Below are positions 12,763 to 22,554 of a DNA stretch of 32,177 nucleotides, one piece after another. This stretch comes from Deinococcus aerophilus (GTDB lineage: Bacteria; Deinococcota; Deinococci; Deinococcales; Deinococcaceae), in contig NZ_BMOM01000032.1 in the NCBI RefSeq assembly GCF_014647075.1, positions 1 through 32,177 of the forward strand. The letters run 5' to 3'. The notes beneath the pieces were generated by a model. That model ran no database searches. It saw only the letters and a program-made list of their open reading frames with translations, and had not been told where the DNA came from. Each line of letters begins with the position of its first letter. Within the stretch, counting starts at the first letter, position 1. The position numbers and the translations under genes are program-made.

Positions 12763-12945
12763 ATGCGGCGGTGTCTGCAGTCGTCTGCGGCGGAGTCCAC
12801 CTATGAACAGAAATTTGCTCCGGGGATCTTGGCCCCTATGATTGCCGCGCCTGCATTTCCCGTCTTGAAGCCTGTTGTACGTGCAGGGACCTGTGTGCCA
12901 TGTTCTCTCGTCATACGTGTGCAGCTACACGAGGCTTGCGGGTGA
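12763..12945 (+). CDS. Possible 60-aa leader ORF
   Basis: The frame starts MRRCLQSSAAESTYEQ and has AAGGA 5 nt upstream. Its TGA (12943-12945) overlaps the GTG at 12942 that could start the Wzc-like protein, a coupling-type GTGA overlap. The sequence resembles nothing I know, and it overlaps the longer form of the next gene. It may be a leader peptide or simply not a gene. Confidence 0.2.
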   Translation: MRRCLQSSAAESTYEQKFAPGILAPMIAAPAFPVLKPVVRAGTCVPCSLVIRVQLHEACG

Positions 12946-14615
12946 CGTCGGTACCTCCTCCCCGTCGGTTGCCGTCTGATCTGCTGTGTCAGGAGCCCAA
13001 CACCGAAATTGACTTAATTTCCCTATGGCGTGGGGTGCGTCTGCTGCTGCCCAAGATCTTGCTGGTAGCCATCGGTCTGTCCCTAGCGGTTTACTGGTGG
13101 TCACGGACTCAACCGGTGATCTACGAGGCAGTGGCCAGCCTGATTGCTTCTAGTACCCAGGGTCAGATTGGGGTGGTGGGTGGTTCGGTCATTTCACCCC
13201 TGCCGGCGGGGACAGTGGCCCAGGTGACTCAGAGTCCTCTGGTTCTGCGTCCTCTGATCGCGGCGGTGCGGGAAAACCGATCTCTGCTGACCGCTGAGAG
13301 ACAGTGGCTCGTTTCGCAACTTGAACGTGATCTCTCGTCGCCTGATGAGCGACGAGAAAAAATTGTAAGTGTCAGCGCCGAGCAGGGGATCGGGGAAAAC
13401 AGTGTCTACACCTTAAGGACCCGTGCCCCTTCAGCAAGCGCGGCCCGCGTTCTGGCAAATCTGGCGAGCGAGCAGCTGTTGGCCTGGGATACCGAACGGA
13501 CCTTACGGGAGGTGGCTCTGGCCCAGACCAATTTCACTTTGCAGCTGGCACAGGTGGACCGTCGGCTGTCTTTGCCGGGACTGTCCTCATTGGAACGGCA
13601 AACCTTGATCTACCGTCGGGCCACCATGCAAGACAATCTCGCGCAGTTGGCATTTTTGAAGACTGCCAGGCCCAGCAGTCTTCAGGCTCTGGTCAGTGCT
13701 GTGGACCCGGCCCAACCCATCACTGCATCTCCGTTAAGGAACGCTGCCTTGATTGGCGTACTGGGACTATTTCTGGGAAGTGGGATGGCTGTTGTGCTGA
13801 CGCTAATGCGTCCCTTGATCTGGACCGAAAGAGATCTTGTATCTCGAGGTCTGTCTACCCTGGCAGTCTTACCCCGGCACAGGGCGGGCCTGTCTGATTC
13901 ACAAGAACTGATCGGTTTTTTAAGGGTTCAGGTACTAAATGTTCTTCAGAACCATGACCGGCCCGTGCTGATGGTTGCTGGAGTGGCCGGGGGCGAAGGA
14001 GCGAGTACCCTGTGTGCCAGACTGGCACTAAGTCTGGCGCACAGTGGTCAACGCGTGCTGGTGGTGAATGCCGATCAAAAGCGCGGAATCCAGCATCCCC
14101 TGGAAGTGAAGGGAGGCGCAGATCAACCGTGGCGTCAGATGACGGAGCCGGGTGGCGCGCGCGACATGCAAAGTGTTGTGTCAGAAACTCCTGCCTTACA
14201 AATCAAGGAGGTCGGGTTACGGGTACATTTGCTTGCGGCCAGCGGCACACCGGGCAGTACTGACCGTGCAGACCTCCCTGCTGGTGGGCCTGAGATCAGT
14301 ACCCTCGTCGATATGGCAGGTCAGTCCGGTCTGGGCGAGATGCTGCGCTGCTGGGGTCAGGGCCATGATCTGATACTTGTCGACAGTCCTCCGCTGTTGG
14401 TCTGCTCCGACGGTTTGCGGCTAGGACAGCATACCGACGGCATACTGATCGTGATTGAGGCAGGGCGGACCTCGCTGTACGAACTGGATCAGACTTTGCG
14501 TTATGCCGCAGCCGTGGGACTGCCTGTCTTGGGCTTCGTATTGAATAAGGCTCCTGCGGTGGCTCGGAGATCTCGGTTCAAGCATGACGGCATTCGTACC
14601 GGGGAAGCCCGGTAG
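12900..14615 (+). CDS. Wzc-like chain-length / BY-kinase-type protein with degenerate P-loop
   Basis: 571 residues from ATG 12900; GTG 12942 is an equally possible start. The plan is that of polysaccharide co-polymerases fused to a tyrosine-kinase domain: [10 protein letters not shown], membrane segment about 48-66, a periplasmic helical region to 280, a second membrane segment about 281-303, then a cytoplasmic ATPase-like domain. In that domain the Walker A position reads [11 protein letters not shown] (361-371) with Ala368 where the lysine should be. Walker A' reads [10 protein letters not shown] (386-395) with Asn for the usual Asp, and Walker B ILVDSPP (492-498) is intact. The tail has no tyrosine cluster. 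It probably controls chain length but is unlikely to be an active kinase. It is the first conserved gene of the locus; wbaP starts 2 nt after it. Confidence 0.82.
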   Translation: MFSRHTCAATRGLRVTSVPPPRRLPSDLLCQEPNTEIDLISLWRGVRLLLPKILLVAIGLSLAVYWWSRTQPVIYEAVASLIASSTQGQIGVVGGSVISPLPAGTVAQVTQSPLVLRPLIAAVRENRSLLTAERQWLVSQLERDLSSPDERREKIVSVSAEQGIGENSVYTLRTRAPSASAARVLANLASEQLLAWDTERTLREVALAQTNFTLQLAQVDRRLSLPGLSSLERQTLIYRRATMQDNLAQLAFLKTARPSSLQALVSAVDPAQPITASPLRNAALIGVLGLFLGSGMAVVLTLMRPLIWTERDLVSRGLSTLAVLPRHRAGLSDSQELIGFLRVQVLNVLQNHDRPVLMVAGVAGGEGASTLCARLALSLAHSGQRVLVVNADQKRGIQHPLEVKGGADQPWRQMTEPGGARDMQSVVSETPALQIKEVGLRVHLLAASGTPGSTDRADLPAGGPEISTLVDMAGQSGLGEMLRCWGQGHDLILVDSPPLLVCSDGLRLGQHTDGILIVIEAGRTSLYELDQTLRYAAAVGLPVLGFVLNKAPAVARRSRFKHDGIRTGEAR

Positions 14616-14617
14616 GT

Positions 14618-16060
14618 ATGGGATTGCACCTGTCTTCCGGAGTGCAGTCTCAACGTACCGGTCAGCAGTACACGTCGGCTCGTCTGTCACAACTACCGCA
14701 GGCTCTAGCCTTGTTGTTGGGCGACCTGCTGAGTGCCTTGCTGGCGCAATTGCTCGCATCTGTGTTGTTGAGTGCCCTGGGCCGCCCCCCTCTGCGGCTG
14801 GACCCCCCGCTGATCTGGATGGGCTTATGGCTGCTATGGCGGGCTTATCAGGGGTTTTACCCAGGCTATGGACGCTCACCTCAAACCGAACTGAGATTGC
14901 ATACCTTGGGAACCTGTCAGGTCGCGCTGGCCCAACTTGCCGCAGCGTTCGCTGTTCATCAGCTGGTCCCCAGCGTTGGTGGTGTGCTCCTGATGTGGTT
15001 CCTACTGGTGGTGTTCGCACTCCTGACCCGTTACACCGTACGTGCCGTGCTGATCACCTGGGGACAGTATGGGCGCGACATCAGCGTGATCGGGGCCGGT
15101 CGTACGGCGGCTTTGACCATTGCCCATTTGCGGGCCAATCCAGCTTATGGGCTTCGCCCCGTGGCTACCTATGATGACAACCCCCGCTTGCATGGCAGCA
15201 GTGTTCAGGGCGTACCAGTAGTTGGTGCCATCGAACTCGCGCTCCGTTGTCCTCTGACGGAGCAAGCATTGATCTCTATCCCAGGGGCACGTGCAGAAAC
15301 ACAAAGTCGACTGGTAAATAGCGTTTATGCAGTCTTCCCCATTACTTGGATTATTCCTGATCTTTTTGGAGTGCCAAATCAAGCATTGAAAACTCACAAT
15401 ATTGGAAGTCTGGCAACTTTAGAGATTCGAAACAATCTGAGAAGCAGGCGTTCTCAAATAGTTAAGAGACTCCTTGATATTGTACTTAGTTTGATTGGGC
15501 TGGTGTTGGCATCTCCTCTTTTTTTGCTCATAATCATTATTATTTATATTAATAGTCCTGGCCCGGTGATTTACAGATCATCTCGCATCGGCAGAAACTT
15601 CCAATTGTTTGATTGTTATAAATTTCGGAGCATGTACCACGAATCGGATCTGATGCTTGAAAAAATTCTTGATGAAGACTATGCGATGCGTAAGGAATAT
15701 GAGACTTTTCACAAGCTGCGTCGCGATCCTAGAATTACAAGTGTCGGCGGCGTCTTAAGAAGATTCAGTTTAGATGAGTTGCCTCAAATCTTCAATGTTC
15801 TAAAAGGTAATATGAGTTTAGTGGGGCCCAGACCTTACTTGCCAAGCGAAAAGGACAAAATGGGTGAGATTGCCCATTTTATTGCCCAGGTTTCACCTGG
15901 AATGACTGGTTATTGGCAAGTTGTAGGGAGAAATCACACGACGTTCGATGAGCGTCTGGAGATGGATAGGTTCTACATTGCTAACTGGACGCCATGGCTT
16001 GATTTGGTCTTACTGATTCAGACAGTAAGAGTGGTTATAGTGGGGAAAGGTGCCTACTAG
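14618..16060 (+). CDS. wbaP: Undecaprenyl-phosphate sugar phosphotransferase (WbaP-like)
   Basis: It initiates repeat-unit synthesis by moving a sugar-1-phosphate onto undecaprenyl phosphate at the inner membrane. 480 residues: four N-terminal membrane segments (to about 145) and a soluble CoA-binding-like middle ([25 protein letters not shown]). A membrane-associated helix at about 290-310 precedes the catalytic domain, which has [27 protein letters not shown] and PGMTGYWQV. Galactose or glucose is the usual sugar; the actual one is unknown. Base composition changes sharply inside the gene near 15,260-15,310. Sample lines show 37/60 G+C at 15181-15240 but 24/60 at 15541-15600, while the protein remains continuous and full length. 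This marks a recombination border. Confidence 0.92.
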   Translation: MGLHLSSGVQSQRTGQQYTSARLSQLPQALALLLGDLLSALLAQLLASVLLSALGRPPLRLDPPLIWMGLWLLWRAYQGFYPGYGRSPQTELRLHTLGTCQVALAQLAAAFAVHQLVPSVGGVLLMWFLLVVFALLTRYTVRAVLITWGQYGRDISVIGAGRTAALTIAHLRANPAYGLRPVATYDDNPRLHGSSVQGVPVVGAIELALRCPLTEQALISIPGARAETQSRLVNSVYAVFPITWIIPDLFGVPNQALKTHNIGSLATLEIRNNLRSRRSQIVKRLLDIVLSLIGLVLASPLFLLIIIIIYINSPGPVIYRSSRIGRNFQLFDCYKFRSMYHESDLMLEKILDEDYAMRKEYETFHKLRRDPRITSVGGVLRRFSLDELPQIFNVLKGNMSLVGPRPYLPSEKDKMGEIAHFIAQVSPGMTGYWQVVGRNHTTFDERLEMDRFYIANWTPWLDLVLLIQTVRVVIVGKGAY

Positions 16061-16063
16061 TTT

Positions 16064-17308
16064 ATGAATCAGAAAAGAATGGTGAAAAACTTTCTAATCC
16101 TTTCTGTATTGCAAATTTCAGGTTTTATTTTTCCACTTATCTCATTGCCCTATCTAGCTAAGACATTGGGCATCCAAATGCTAGGAGTATACTCGCTCTT
16201 TCAATCTGTGACCGTCATAACCTCGGTAATCGCCGATTACGGCTATATAACCAATGGTACACAAAGAATATCTACTATTAAGGGCAATTCAAAAAAAATT
16301 AGCATTATAATAAATAATGCACTTTACCTGCGGCTTAACATAGCTATAGCGGCGTCTTTTTGTGGTGCGGCGTATCTGTTCTCAGTCATTCCTAAAGGCA
16401 TGCAAACTTTGCCAAATCTTTTAACAGTGGTGGTGGCAACAGTTTTAAGTTCCTTAAATCTTCCCTGGGTGTTTCAGGGACTGGAGAAAATGCCCCAATA
16501 CTCCGCGATTTTGATCGCAGGACGCACGTTTTCTTTGATGCTAATTCTAGCTCTAGTATCTGGTCCAGCTAATTTACAAACGGCCTTGTGGGTTAGCCTG
16601 CTGCCTCAATTGATTGGGGCAGTATTTTCTATTTTTTATATCAGCAAATATTTAAATTGGAAGTTTAAAGTCCCCAGGATACTGGATGCTAAACTGGAAT
16701 TGATCTATGGCTGGAATTTTTTTACCCCCAATTTTTATAGTATATTTTTCACACAAGTAGGGCTTATAGCTCTTGGAATGTACCAAAGTCAGATGGTTGT
16801 TGGCGGCTATGCCGTAATGGATCGAATTGCAAAAGCCGTGGGGAGTTTAAACGGAGCTGTTAATCAGGCTGTCTACCCACAAGTCGCTTTTGCGATGTCT
16901 CAATCGCACTCCATAGGGGTGGCAGTACTGCGTAAATACGCTTTAATATTTCTTCCACCCGCCCTCGTTTTATCTCTCATTCTGGCTTTTTATAGCCCTA
17001 CTATTGTCAGTATATTTTTTGGAGAAACTTATGTTCCATTTTCGGATGCCCTGAGATATCTCTCTATATTCATATTTTTGTCCTCTGTAAATACTTTCAT
17101 TGGAGTTATATATATGAATACGTCTGGCAGGCAAAGAGAATATAGTCGGGCAACCCTCGTCGGAACCTTGGTAGCTCTGGTTCTATACTTCTCGCTCCCA
17201 GCATTAATAGGTTATTATGCGCCGGTCTTCGGAATTATTTTAGGCGAATCTCTTATTATAGTAATAATATTAAGCAGTATATTCAAAAAGAGAAATAAGA
17301 ATGTATGA
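16064..17308 (+). CDS. wzx: Wzx-type O-antigen / polysaccharide flippase
   Basis: It moves undecaprenyl-linked repeat units across the inner membrane. 414 residues with about 12 hydrophobic segments and almost no soluble domain. The N-terminus NFLILSVLQISGFIFPLISLPYLAKTLG, split here over the first helix and loop, is typical of the RfbX/Wzx branch of the MOP superfamily. LGVYSLFQ and NGTQRIS are also recognisable. It starts 3 nt after wbaP and overlaps the next gene by 8 nt. Codon use is AT-rich, unlike the genome. Repeat-unit specificity cannot be predicted. Confidence 0.9.
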   Translation: MNQKRMVKNFLILSVLQISGFIFPLISLPYLAKTLGIQMLGVYSLFQSVTVITSVIADYGYITNGTQRISTIKGNSKKISIIINNALYLRLNIAIAASFCGAAYLFSVIPKGMQTLPNLLTVVVATVLSSLNLPWVFQGLEKMPQYSAILIAGRTFSLMLILALVSGPANLQTALWVSLLPQLIGAVFSIFYISKYLNWKFKVPRILDAKLELIYGWNFFTPNFYSIFFTQVGLIALGMYQSQMVVGGYAVMDRIAKAVGSLNGAVNQAVYPQVAFAMSQSHSIGVAVLRKYALIFLPPALVLSLILAFYSPTIVSIFFGETYVPFSDALRYLSIFIFLSSVNTFIGVIYMNTSGRQREYSRATLVGTLVALVLYFSLPALIGYYAPVFGIILGESLIIVIILSSIFKKRNKNV

Positions 17309-18413
17309 CTTTACTTTTATTCTTCCTGAAATATCTAGGCGTCCCATTGGAGGATATAAAATCGTTTATGAATATTGCAACAGACTTTCTGATCTAGGAT
17401 ATAACGTTTCCATCATTCATCTCCGAAAGAGATCTAAAAGCAAGCTGCATTTTGTTAAAAGAGTGATTGAAAATTTGCTGCATAAATATATTTTTGGAAG
17501 TGAGGTCGTCTGGTTTCGACTTGCTATCGGGATCAAAGTTCAGGAAATTGAAAGTGCCCACATATTGGAAGACCAACAATTCGAATCGCTGTACTACGTG
17601 GCTACTGCCTGGGATACGGCAAAAATAACCAAAAAAATAGCAGATTTCTTTAATGCTTATGGTTTATATCTCATTCAAGGCTATGAGACATGGGATGCTG
17701 AGGAAAAGGAGATCATACAGACCTATCATTTGGGATTAAGAAATATTGCCATTGCCAAGTGGCTGCAGGAGAGTGTGAAGAATTCCGGCGCAGAGTGTTA
17801 CTTTGTACCAAATGCCTTCGATTTTGAAGACTTTCACGTAGTTGAGCCGCCCTGCTCTAGAGATGGTAAGATTGTGCTGACTATGTTTCATGACTCACCC
17901 CTCAAAGGCTTTAAAGATGTAGTCAGCGCGTGCGAGATAGTCAAAGAAAAATACCCCGAGACAAGGTTTATCGCATTCGGAGCTTACCAGCCGGGCGAAT
18001 ACTTACCAGAATGGATGTCATTCCACTTTGCTCCTTCAAAGGAGCGATTAAGAAATTTGTACAACTCGTCCAGCATTTTTTTGTCTGGAAGTTACACGGA
18101 GGGATGGGCCTTGCCACCCTCTGAAGCCATGCAATGTGGGTGTGCCCTGGTTGCCACTGATATACCTGGACATCGTGATTTTTCAATTCACGGTGTGAAT
18201 GCGTTGCTCTCTGAACCCGGCAATTATCAGTTGATGGCTGAGCACATCAGCCTGCTTCTGGAAAACCCTTCTTTTCGGATTCGGTTGGCCACTTCTGGGA
18301 ATGAATTTATTCAAAACTATACGTGGTCTAAAACTATATCACGATTTCTTGATATATGTGATGCGGCCAGTATCATACGTATGGATAAAACAAAAATTGA
18401 AGCTGATCTGTGA
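17301..18413 (+). CDS. Glycosyltransferase family 4 (GT-B fold)
   Basis: 370 residues. The N-terminal half has RPIGGYKIVYEYCNRLSDLG, a glycine loop followed by an acceptor-side helix as in WsaF-like and other rhamnan-type GT4 enzymes. The C-terminal half has the donor-binding block with GSYTEGWALPPSEAMQCG, the family E-x7-E-type motif, followed by LVATDIPGHRDF and NALLSEPGN. A role in adding a sugar to the lipid-linked repeat unit is inferred from the context; rhamnose is plausible because rmlBACD are in the same operon. Its ATG at 17301 overlaps the wzx stop by 8 nt. It lies inside the AT-rich cassette. Confidence 0.87.
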   Translation: MYDFTFILPEISRRPIGGYKIVYEYCNRLSDLGYNVSIIHLRKRSKSKLHFVKRVIENLLHKYIFGSEVVWFRLAIGIKVQEIESAHILEDQQFESLYYVATAWDTAKITKKIADFFNAYGLYLIQGYETWDAEEKEIIQTYHLGLRNIAIAKWLQESVKNSGAECYFVPNAFDFEDFHVVEPPCSRDGKIVLTMFHDSPLKGFKDVVSACEIVKEKYPETRFIAFGAYQPGEYLPEWMSFHFAPSKERLRNLYNSSSIFLSGSYTEGWALPPSEAMQCGCALVATDIPGHRDFSIHGVNALLSEPGNYQLMAEHISLLLENPSFRIRLATSGNEFIQNYTWSKTISRFLDICDAASIIRMDKTKIEADL

Positions 18414-18425
18414 GGGAATATAAAA

Positions 18426-19634
18426 ATGAGCCTTAGTCCGATTTTGACTAGGTGTATACTTGCTTTTTTCTTTGTTATAGCCCTCTTACCCAATGGCCAG
18501 GTAGGTCAGGTCAACGTGAAACTCATTTCCTTATTAGTTTGTCTATCATTAATTTTTGTTGAGTTTTTTAGATATAAAATGACCAAATTATCTTTAGTAA
18601 TTGCTTTTGCATTTTTGAATTTCATATTTGTTCTAAGTATATGGTGGATATTGGGGATAATTAATGAAAATACTTATGCAACAGAACAATTTAAAGGAGT
18701 CGTTGTCACTCTCGTAGTGATCGCTATAGCTTTATTCTTTGCAGCCGGACACGAGATCCGCCGACTGCAGGCACTCAAAGCAATTGTCCTTGGAAACTTT
18801 ATCTATTGTATTCTTAAGCTGTTCATAATAATTCTTATTTATTTAAAGTTGTTAAGCTTTGACGTTCTCATTGGAGTATTTAATTTTCTAAATACTACGC
18901 CGGTAACTTTAGAAATACTTCCTAGAGTACTTAGAATTCAGACAATTAGCGACATTCTGTCCCCATTCATTGTTGGAATACTGCTCTATAAAAGAGATAT
19001 CTGGGTTAAATACCGCGCGATGATTCTGTTTATACTTTTTGCTTCTATCTTATTTTCTTACGCTCGAGCTATATGGCTTTTAACTTTTGCGGTGGTGATT
19101 TTAAACCCACAGCAGGCGATTTTAAAAAAGAATTATTTCATCCGCGCTACAACTGCTGTTTCACTTTTTGCAAGTCTTATGATTTTGGGACCCGCACAAT
19201 ACTTGATAAATAGATTTTATGGTGAAAATATTGCAGCATCGGACCAGATCAGGAGTCAGCAAATTGCGGGATTACTAGAATACTCTTTGGCTCGGCCGTT
19301 TTTCGGGCATGGTTTTGGAGCCTATATCCCTGGCATTATTCGTGACTCAAATGCGCCTTATACCTATGAAGTTCAATGGTTGGCTCTCCTGATGCAGGTG
19401 GGTATTCTGGGGTTGTTTGTGTTGTTGGTCTACTTGATGCTGGGATTTGTTTTTATGGTAAAATCTAGGCAATCCACCTATTGGATTGCGTTATACTTTA
19501 TGTGGCTACTTATGGGATTTACCAATCCTTATCTTACATCATCTGTTGCGGGCATTGTTTTTGCAATTTGTCTATACCTAAGTAACGAAAAATGGAATAA
19601 TATGGGAACAGAGAGAAGTTTGGTGAAAATATGA
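18426..19634 (+). CDS. wzy: Wzy-type O-antigen / polysaccharide polymerase
   Basis: 402 residues with about ten to eleven hydrophobic segments. A periplasmic loop near residues 275-320 holds ARPFFGHGFGAYIPG and a Wzy_C-like pattern (YEVQWLALLMQVGILGL). A polymerase is expected in a Wzx-dependent locus and no other candidate lies in the operon. A ligase is the alternative, but a better ligase candidate lies at 25631. The ATG at 18426 follows GAGGGA at about 10 nt and the preceding stop by 12 nt. Very AT-rich codons. Confidence 0.82.
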   Translation: MSLSPILTRCILAFFFVIALLPNGQVGQVNVKLISLLVCLSLIFVEFFRYKMTKLSLVIAFAFLNFIFVLSIWWILGIINENTYATEQFKGVVVTLVVIAIALFFAAGHEIRRLQALKAIVLGNFIYCILKLFIIILIYLKLLSFDVLIGVFNFLNTTPVTLEILPRVLRIQTISDILSPFIVGILLYKRDIWVKYRAMILFILFASILFSYARAIWLLTFAVVILNPQQAILKKNYFIRATTAVSLFASLMILGPAQYLINRFYGENIAASDQIRSQQIAGLLEYSLARPFFGHGFGAYIPGIIRDSNAPYTYEVQWLALLMQVGILGLFVLLVYLMLGFVFMVKSRQSTYWIALYFMWLLMGFTNPYLTSSVAGIVFAICLYLSNEKWNNMGTERSLVKI

Positions 19635-19658
19635 GAAGAAATTTACTGCCTAGGAGAG

Positions 19659-20588
19659 ATGATGCAAGATATAACCATAGTTTTGGCAACTTATAATGGA
19701 CTGAATTATATAGAGGATCAGATTGATTCTCTATTGCATCAAACTTCTCAAAGGCATGAAATACTCATTCATGATGATGGCTCCAGCGATGGAACCTGCG
19801 AGTACGTTGCCGACTTAAGCAGGAAAAATCCCCGTGTTAAAAATCTTCAGCTTCCGCCTGTTGGCGGAGCCAGCGCTAATTTCTCGCTTCTGTTGCAGAA
19901 TACAAGCAGTCCATATGTCTTTTGCTCGGATCAAGATGATATTTGGTGTCATGACAAAGTTCTTACAATGATGAAGCAAATCCTCTTTTATGAAGGTATT
20001 TATGGGAAAGACGTGCCATTGCTTATACACACTGATCTCAAATTAATTGACCAAGCCGGAGAAAGTCTCGCCCCATCATTCTGGCGCTATCAAAATCTGA
20101 ACCCACGTTGGGGTGATCAATTCAACCTCATATTGACGCAAAATGTTGTGACTGGCTGTACCATGCTGGTCAATAGGGCATTGCTCAAAAAAGCCCTTCC
20201 TGTGCCGGCAGATGCTGTGATGCATGATTGGTGGTTGGCGTTGGTGGCGTGTGCCTTCGGCAGGGTAATCTGGCTGAGTGAACCGACGGTACGCTATCGC
20301 CAGCACGCAAGGAACGAGGTGGGTGCCAAGAAGTTTGATGGGCAGTACCTGCTTTCGAAGATGGCGAAGCTAGGTGACCGGAGTGAGGCCCGGCGAAGCC
20401 TGGAATCGACCGCGCGGCAGGCAGCGGCTTTCGCTGAACGTTTCCCAGACGCCGCACAGGTGGACCAGGCACGAATTTTCGCTCAACTACCCTATATGTC
20501 GCCCTGGCAGCGACGTCAAACCATTGTTCGGGAACGATTTTTCAAGATTGGTATGGTCCGCAATCTGGCTTGGCTAGGACTAACATGA
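19659..20588 (+). CDS. Glycosyltransferase family 2, rhamnosyltransferase-like
   Basis: 309 residues, GT-A fold. ITIVLATYNGLNYIEDQIDS (5-24) binds the nucleotide; HDDGSSDGT and the metal-binding FCSDQDDIW follow. The acceptor side has NVVTGCTMLVNRAL and MHDWWLALVACAFG, patterns common to RgpB/RfbG-like rhamnosyltransferases. Two ATGs in tandem (19659, 19662) make the exact start uncertain by one codon. The first two-thirds are AT-rich and the rest GC-rich (23/60 G+C at 19981-20040, 40/60 at 20401-20460), so the right border of the cassette is within this gene. The stop overlaps the next start as ATGA. Confidence 0.88.
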   Translation: MMQDITIVLATYNGLNYIEDQIDSLLHQTSQRHEILIHDDGSSDGTCEYVADLSRKNPRVKNLQLPPVGGASANFSLLLQNTSSPYVFCSDQDDIWCHDKVLTMMKQILFYEGIYGKDVPLLIHTDLKLIDQAGESLAPSFWRYQNLNPRWGDQFNLILTQNVVTGCTMLVNRALLKKALPVPADAVMHDWWLALVACAFGRVIWLSEPTVRYRQHARNEVGAKKFDGQYLLSKMAKLGDRSEARRSLESTARQAAAFAERFPDAAQVDQARIFAQLPYMSPWQRRQTIVRERFFKIGMVRNLAWLGLT

Positions 20589-21526
20589 CACCCCAGTCTA
20601 TTTTTCTGATCGTACCCACACTGGATGCCGCACGTCACGTTCCGGCCTTTTCTGCAGCCCTGAACCGCCAGACCAGACAGCCAGATCATGTCTTGATTTT
20701 GGACTCAGCCTCTGCCGATAACAGTCCTCAACTTTATCGGCAACACGGTTTTGAAGTTGTCTCGCTTGTTCGCGAGGGATTCAATCACGGGGGCACCCGC
20801 AACCGGGGTGCCCACTTGGCCTGTGCACAGGGGGCGCAAATCCTGGTATTTATGACCCAGGACGCCATTCCGGCCCACGATCGCTGGCTAGAAGAACTGG
20901 TTGCACCCATTCTCGCGGGCAAGGTGGCAGCCACTTTTGCCCGACAACTGCCCCGCCCCGGTGCCTCATTACTGGAGCAATTTTCCCGGTACTTCAATTA
21001 TCCAGACAGCAGCCGGCTTCGGCGAGAGGCGAACATCCAACACCTGGGGGTTAAAGCCTTTTTCTTCTCCAATGTCTGCTCAGCGGTGCGGGCCGATCTC
21101 TTCTGGTTAGTGGGCGGCTTCCCTGAAGGCGTCATCATGAATGAGGATATGATTCTGGCAGCCAGACTGCTACGAGCGGGACAAGCCACCGAATACGTGG
21201 CACAATCGCAAGTTGTTCATTCTCATGACTACACCCTAACCCAGCAATTTCGCCGCAACTTTGACGTGGGCGTTTCTTTCTCGCAAGCAGGACCTCTGCT
21301 CAATGGGGCCAGGGTGGGCGGCGAGGGGCTGCGGTTTGTTGCAGGGCAGATGCGTTATGTGCTCAGGCATGGGCATGTGGACCTGGTTCCGCTGGTCCTT
21401 CTGGAAGCAGCAGCCAAGTTCACGGCCTTTCAAACGGGTAAACGTCACCGCTTGCTGCCGATAGCCCTTAAGAAGATATTGAGTATGCACCGTTATCACT
21501 GGAGTCAGGAAAGGAAGACCTCATGA
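20585..21526 (+). CDS. Glycosyltransferase family 2, rhamnosyltransferase-like
   Basis: 313 residues. IFLIVPTLDAARHVPAFSAAL starts the GT-A domain. It is followed by DSASADNSPQL and FNHGGTRNRGAHLA, a signature of bacterial rhamnosyltransferases related to RfbN/WbbL. FMTQDAIP is the DXD-like metal site, and GGFPEGVIMNEDMILAARL is the acceptor-side block. The ATG at 20585 overlaps the previous stop by 4 nt (ATGA) and is preferred over the TTG at 20570. GC-rich, like the genome. It probably adds rhamnose from the dTDP-rhamnose made by the four following genes; the linkage is unknown. Confidence 0.88.
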   Translation: MTPQSIFLIVPTLDAARHVPAFSAALNRQTRQPDHVLILDSASADNSPQLYRQHGFEVVSLVREGFNHGGTRNRGAHLACAQGAQILVFMTQDAIPAHDRWLEELVAPILAGKVAATFARQLPRPGASLLEQFSRYFNYPDSSRLRREANIQHLGVKAFFFSNVCSAVRADLFWLVGGFPEGVIMNEDMILAARLLRAGQATEYVAQSQVVHSHDYTLTQQFRRNFDVGVSFSQAGPLLNGARVGGEGLRFVAGQMRYVLRHGHVDLVPLVLLEAAAKFTAFQTGKRHRLLPIALKKILSMHRYHWSQERKTS

Positions 21527-22554
21527 CCTTCAATAACTTACTTGTCACCGGAGGCTGCGGCTTTATCGGCAGCAATTTCGTGCGGTACTGGATGGCGCAT
21601 CATCCCGAAAGCCACATCGTGGTCTATGACAAGCTGACCTACGCGGGGCGTCAAGAAAACCTGGCTGACCTGTGGGAAGATTCCCGTCTTTCCCTGGTGG
21701 TGGGTGATATTACTGACCTGGATGCGGTACGCCGGGCGTGCCAGGAGCACCAGATTGACCTGATCGTCAATTTCGCCGCCGAGACCCATGTGGACCAGAG
21801 CATCCTGGGACCGCTGGTGTTTACGGACACCAATGTGCGCGGCACCCACGTTCTGCTGGAAGTGGCCCGTGAGCTGGGCCTCCGCCTGCACCACATCAGC
21901 ACCGACGAGGTCTATGGGCATATCCGCGATGACCACCAGAGTGTGGAGACTGACGAGTTGGCGCCCCGCAGTCCCTACGCTGCCAGCAAGGCCGCCGCCG
22001 ATCAACTGGTACAGGCTTATGCCATCACCTATGACCTGCCGGTGACCATCACGCGTGGGGCCAACAACGTTGGCCCGTACCAGTATCCGGAAAAGGCGGT
22101 GCCGCTGTTCTCCACCAACGCGATTCTGGGCGAGGCCATTCCTGTGTACGGCGACGGACTGCAGATGCGCGACTACGCCCATGTGTATGACCACTGCACC
22201 GGCATTGAAGCCGTGTTGCTGCGCGGCGAGATCGGAGAGGTCTACAACGTCGGGACTGGACGTGAGATGACCAACCTGGAGATGGTGGACATCGTTCTGG
22301 AGACGCTGAGTAAGTCACACGATCTGGTGCGGCATGTCACGGACCGCGCCGGTCATGACCGGCGCTACAGCATGAACGTGGACAAGCTGAGGGCCCTGGG
22401 CTGGCAGCCCAGGTATGACCCGAAAGAAGCAGTCGCTGAAGCCGCCAGATGGTATGCAGACAACCGTTCCTGGTGGGAGCCGATCCGCAGCGGCGAGTTT
22501 CGTGAGTACTACGAGCGCCAGTACGCCGAGCGGCTGGCGGGCACGGCCCAGTGA
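21523..22554 (+). CDS. rmlB: dTDP-glucose 4,6-dehydratase
   Basis: Second step of dTDP-L-rhamnose synthesis. A 343-residue short-chain dehydrogenase/reductase of the extended type. NAD-binding [10 protein letters not shown] (10-19), [10 protein letters not shown], the active-site STDEVYG (126-132, with the Asp-Glu pair specific to RmlB) and YAASK (152-156) are all present. [18 protein letters not shown] and [11 protein letters not shown] follow as in the family. It overlaps the preceding glycosyltransferase by ATGA and the following rmlA by GTGA, so the run is translationally coupled. Confidence 0.96.
   Translation: MTFNNLLVTGGCGFIGSNFVRYWMAHHPESHIVVYDKLTYAGRQENLADLWEDSRLSLVVGDITDLDAVRRACQEHQIDLIVNFAAETHVDQSILGPLVFTDTNVRGTHVLLEVARELGLRLHHISTDEVYGHIRDDHQSVETDELAPRSPYAASKAAADQLVQAYAITYDLPVTITRGANNVGPYQYPEKAVPLFSTNAILGEAIPVYGDGLQMRDYAHVYDHCTGIEAVLLRGEIGEVYNVGTGREMTNLEMVDIVLETLSKSHDLVRHVTDRAGHDRRYSMNVDKLRALGWQPRYDPKEAVAEAARWYADNRSWWEPIRSGEFREYYERQYAERLAGTAQ

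Larger units (their letters stand above)
15260..20200. other. AT-rich cassette inside the polysaccharide locus (horizontal exchange)
   Basis: From mid-wbaP to late in the GT2 gene the sequence is far richer in A+T than both flanks, with many ATA, TTA and AGA codons. The line 16261-16320 has only 13 G+C in 60, against 37 in 60 at 23281-23340. It covers the catalytic half of WbaP, Wzx, GT4, Wzy and most of a GT2, the parts that define repeat-unit structure. No IS or integrase is seen at the edges. Confidence 0.85.
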
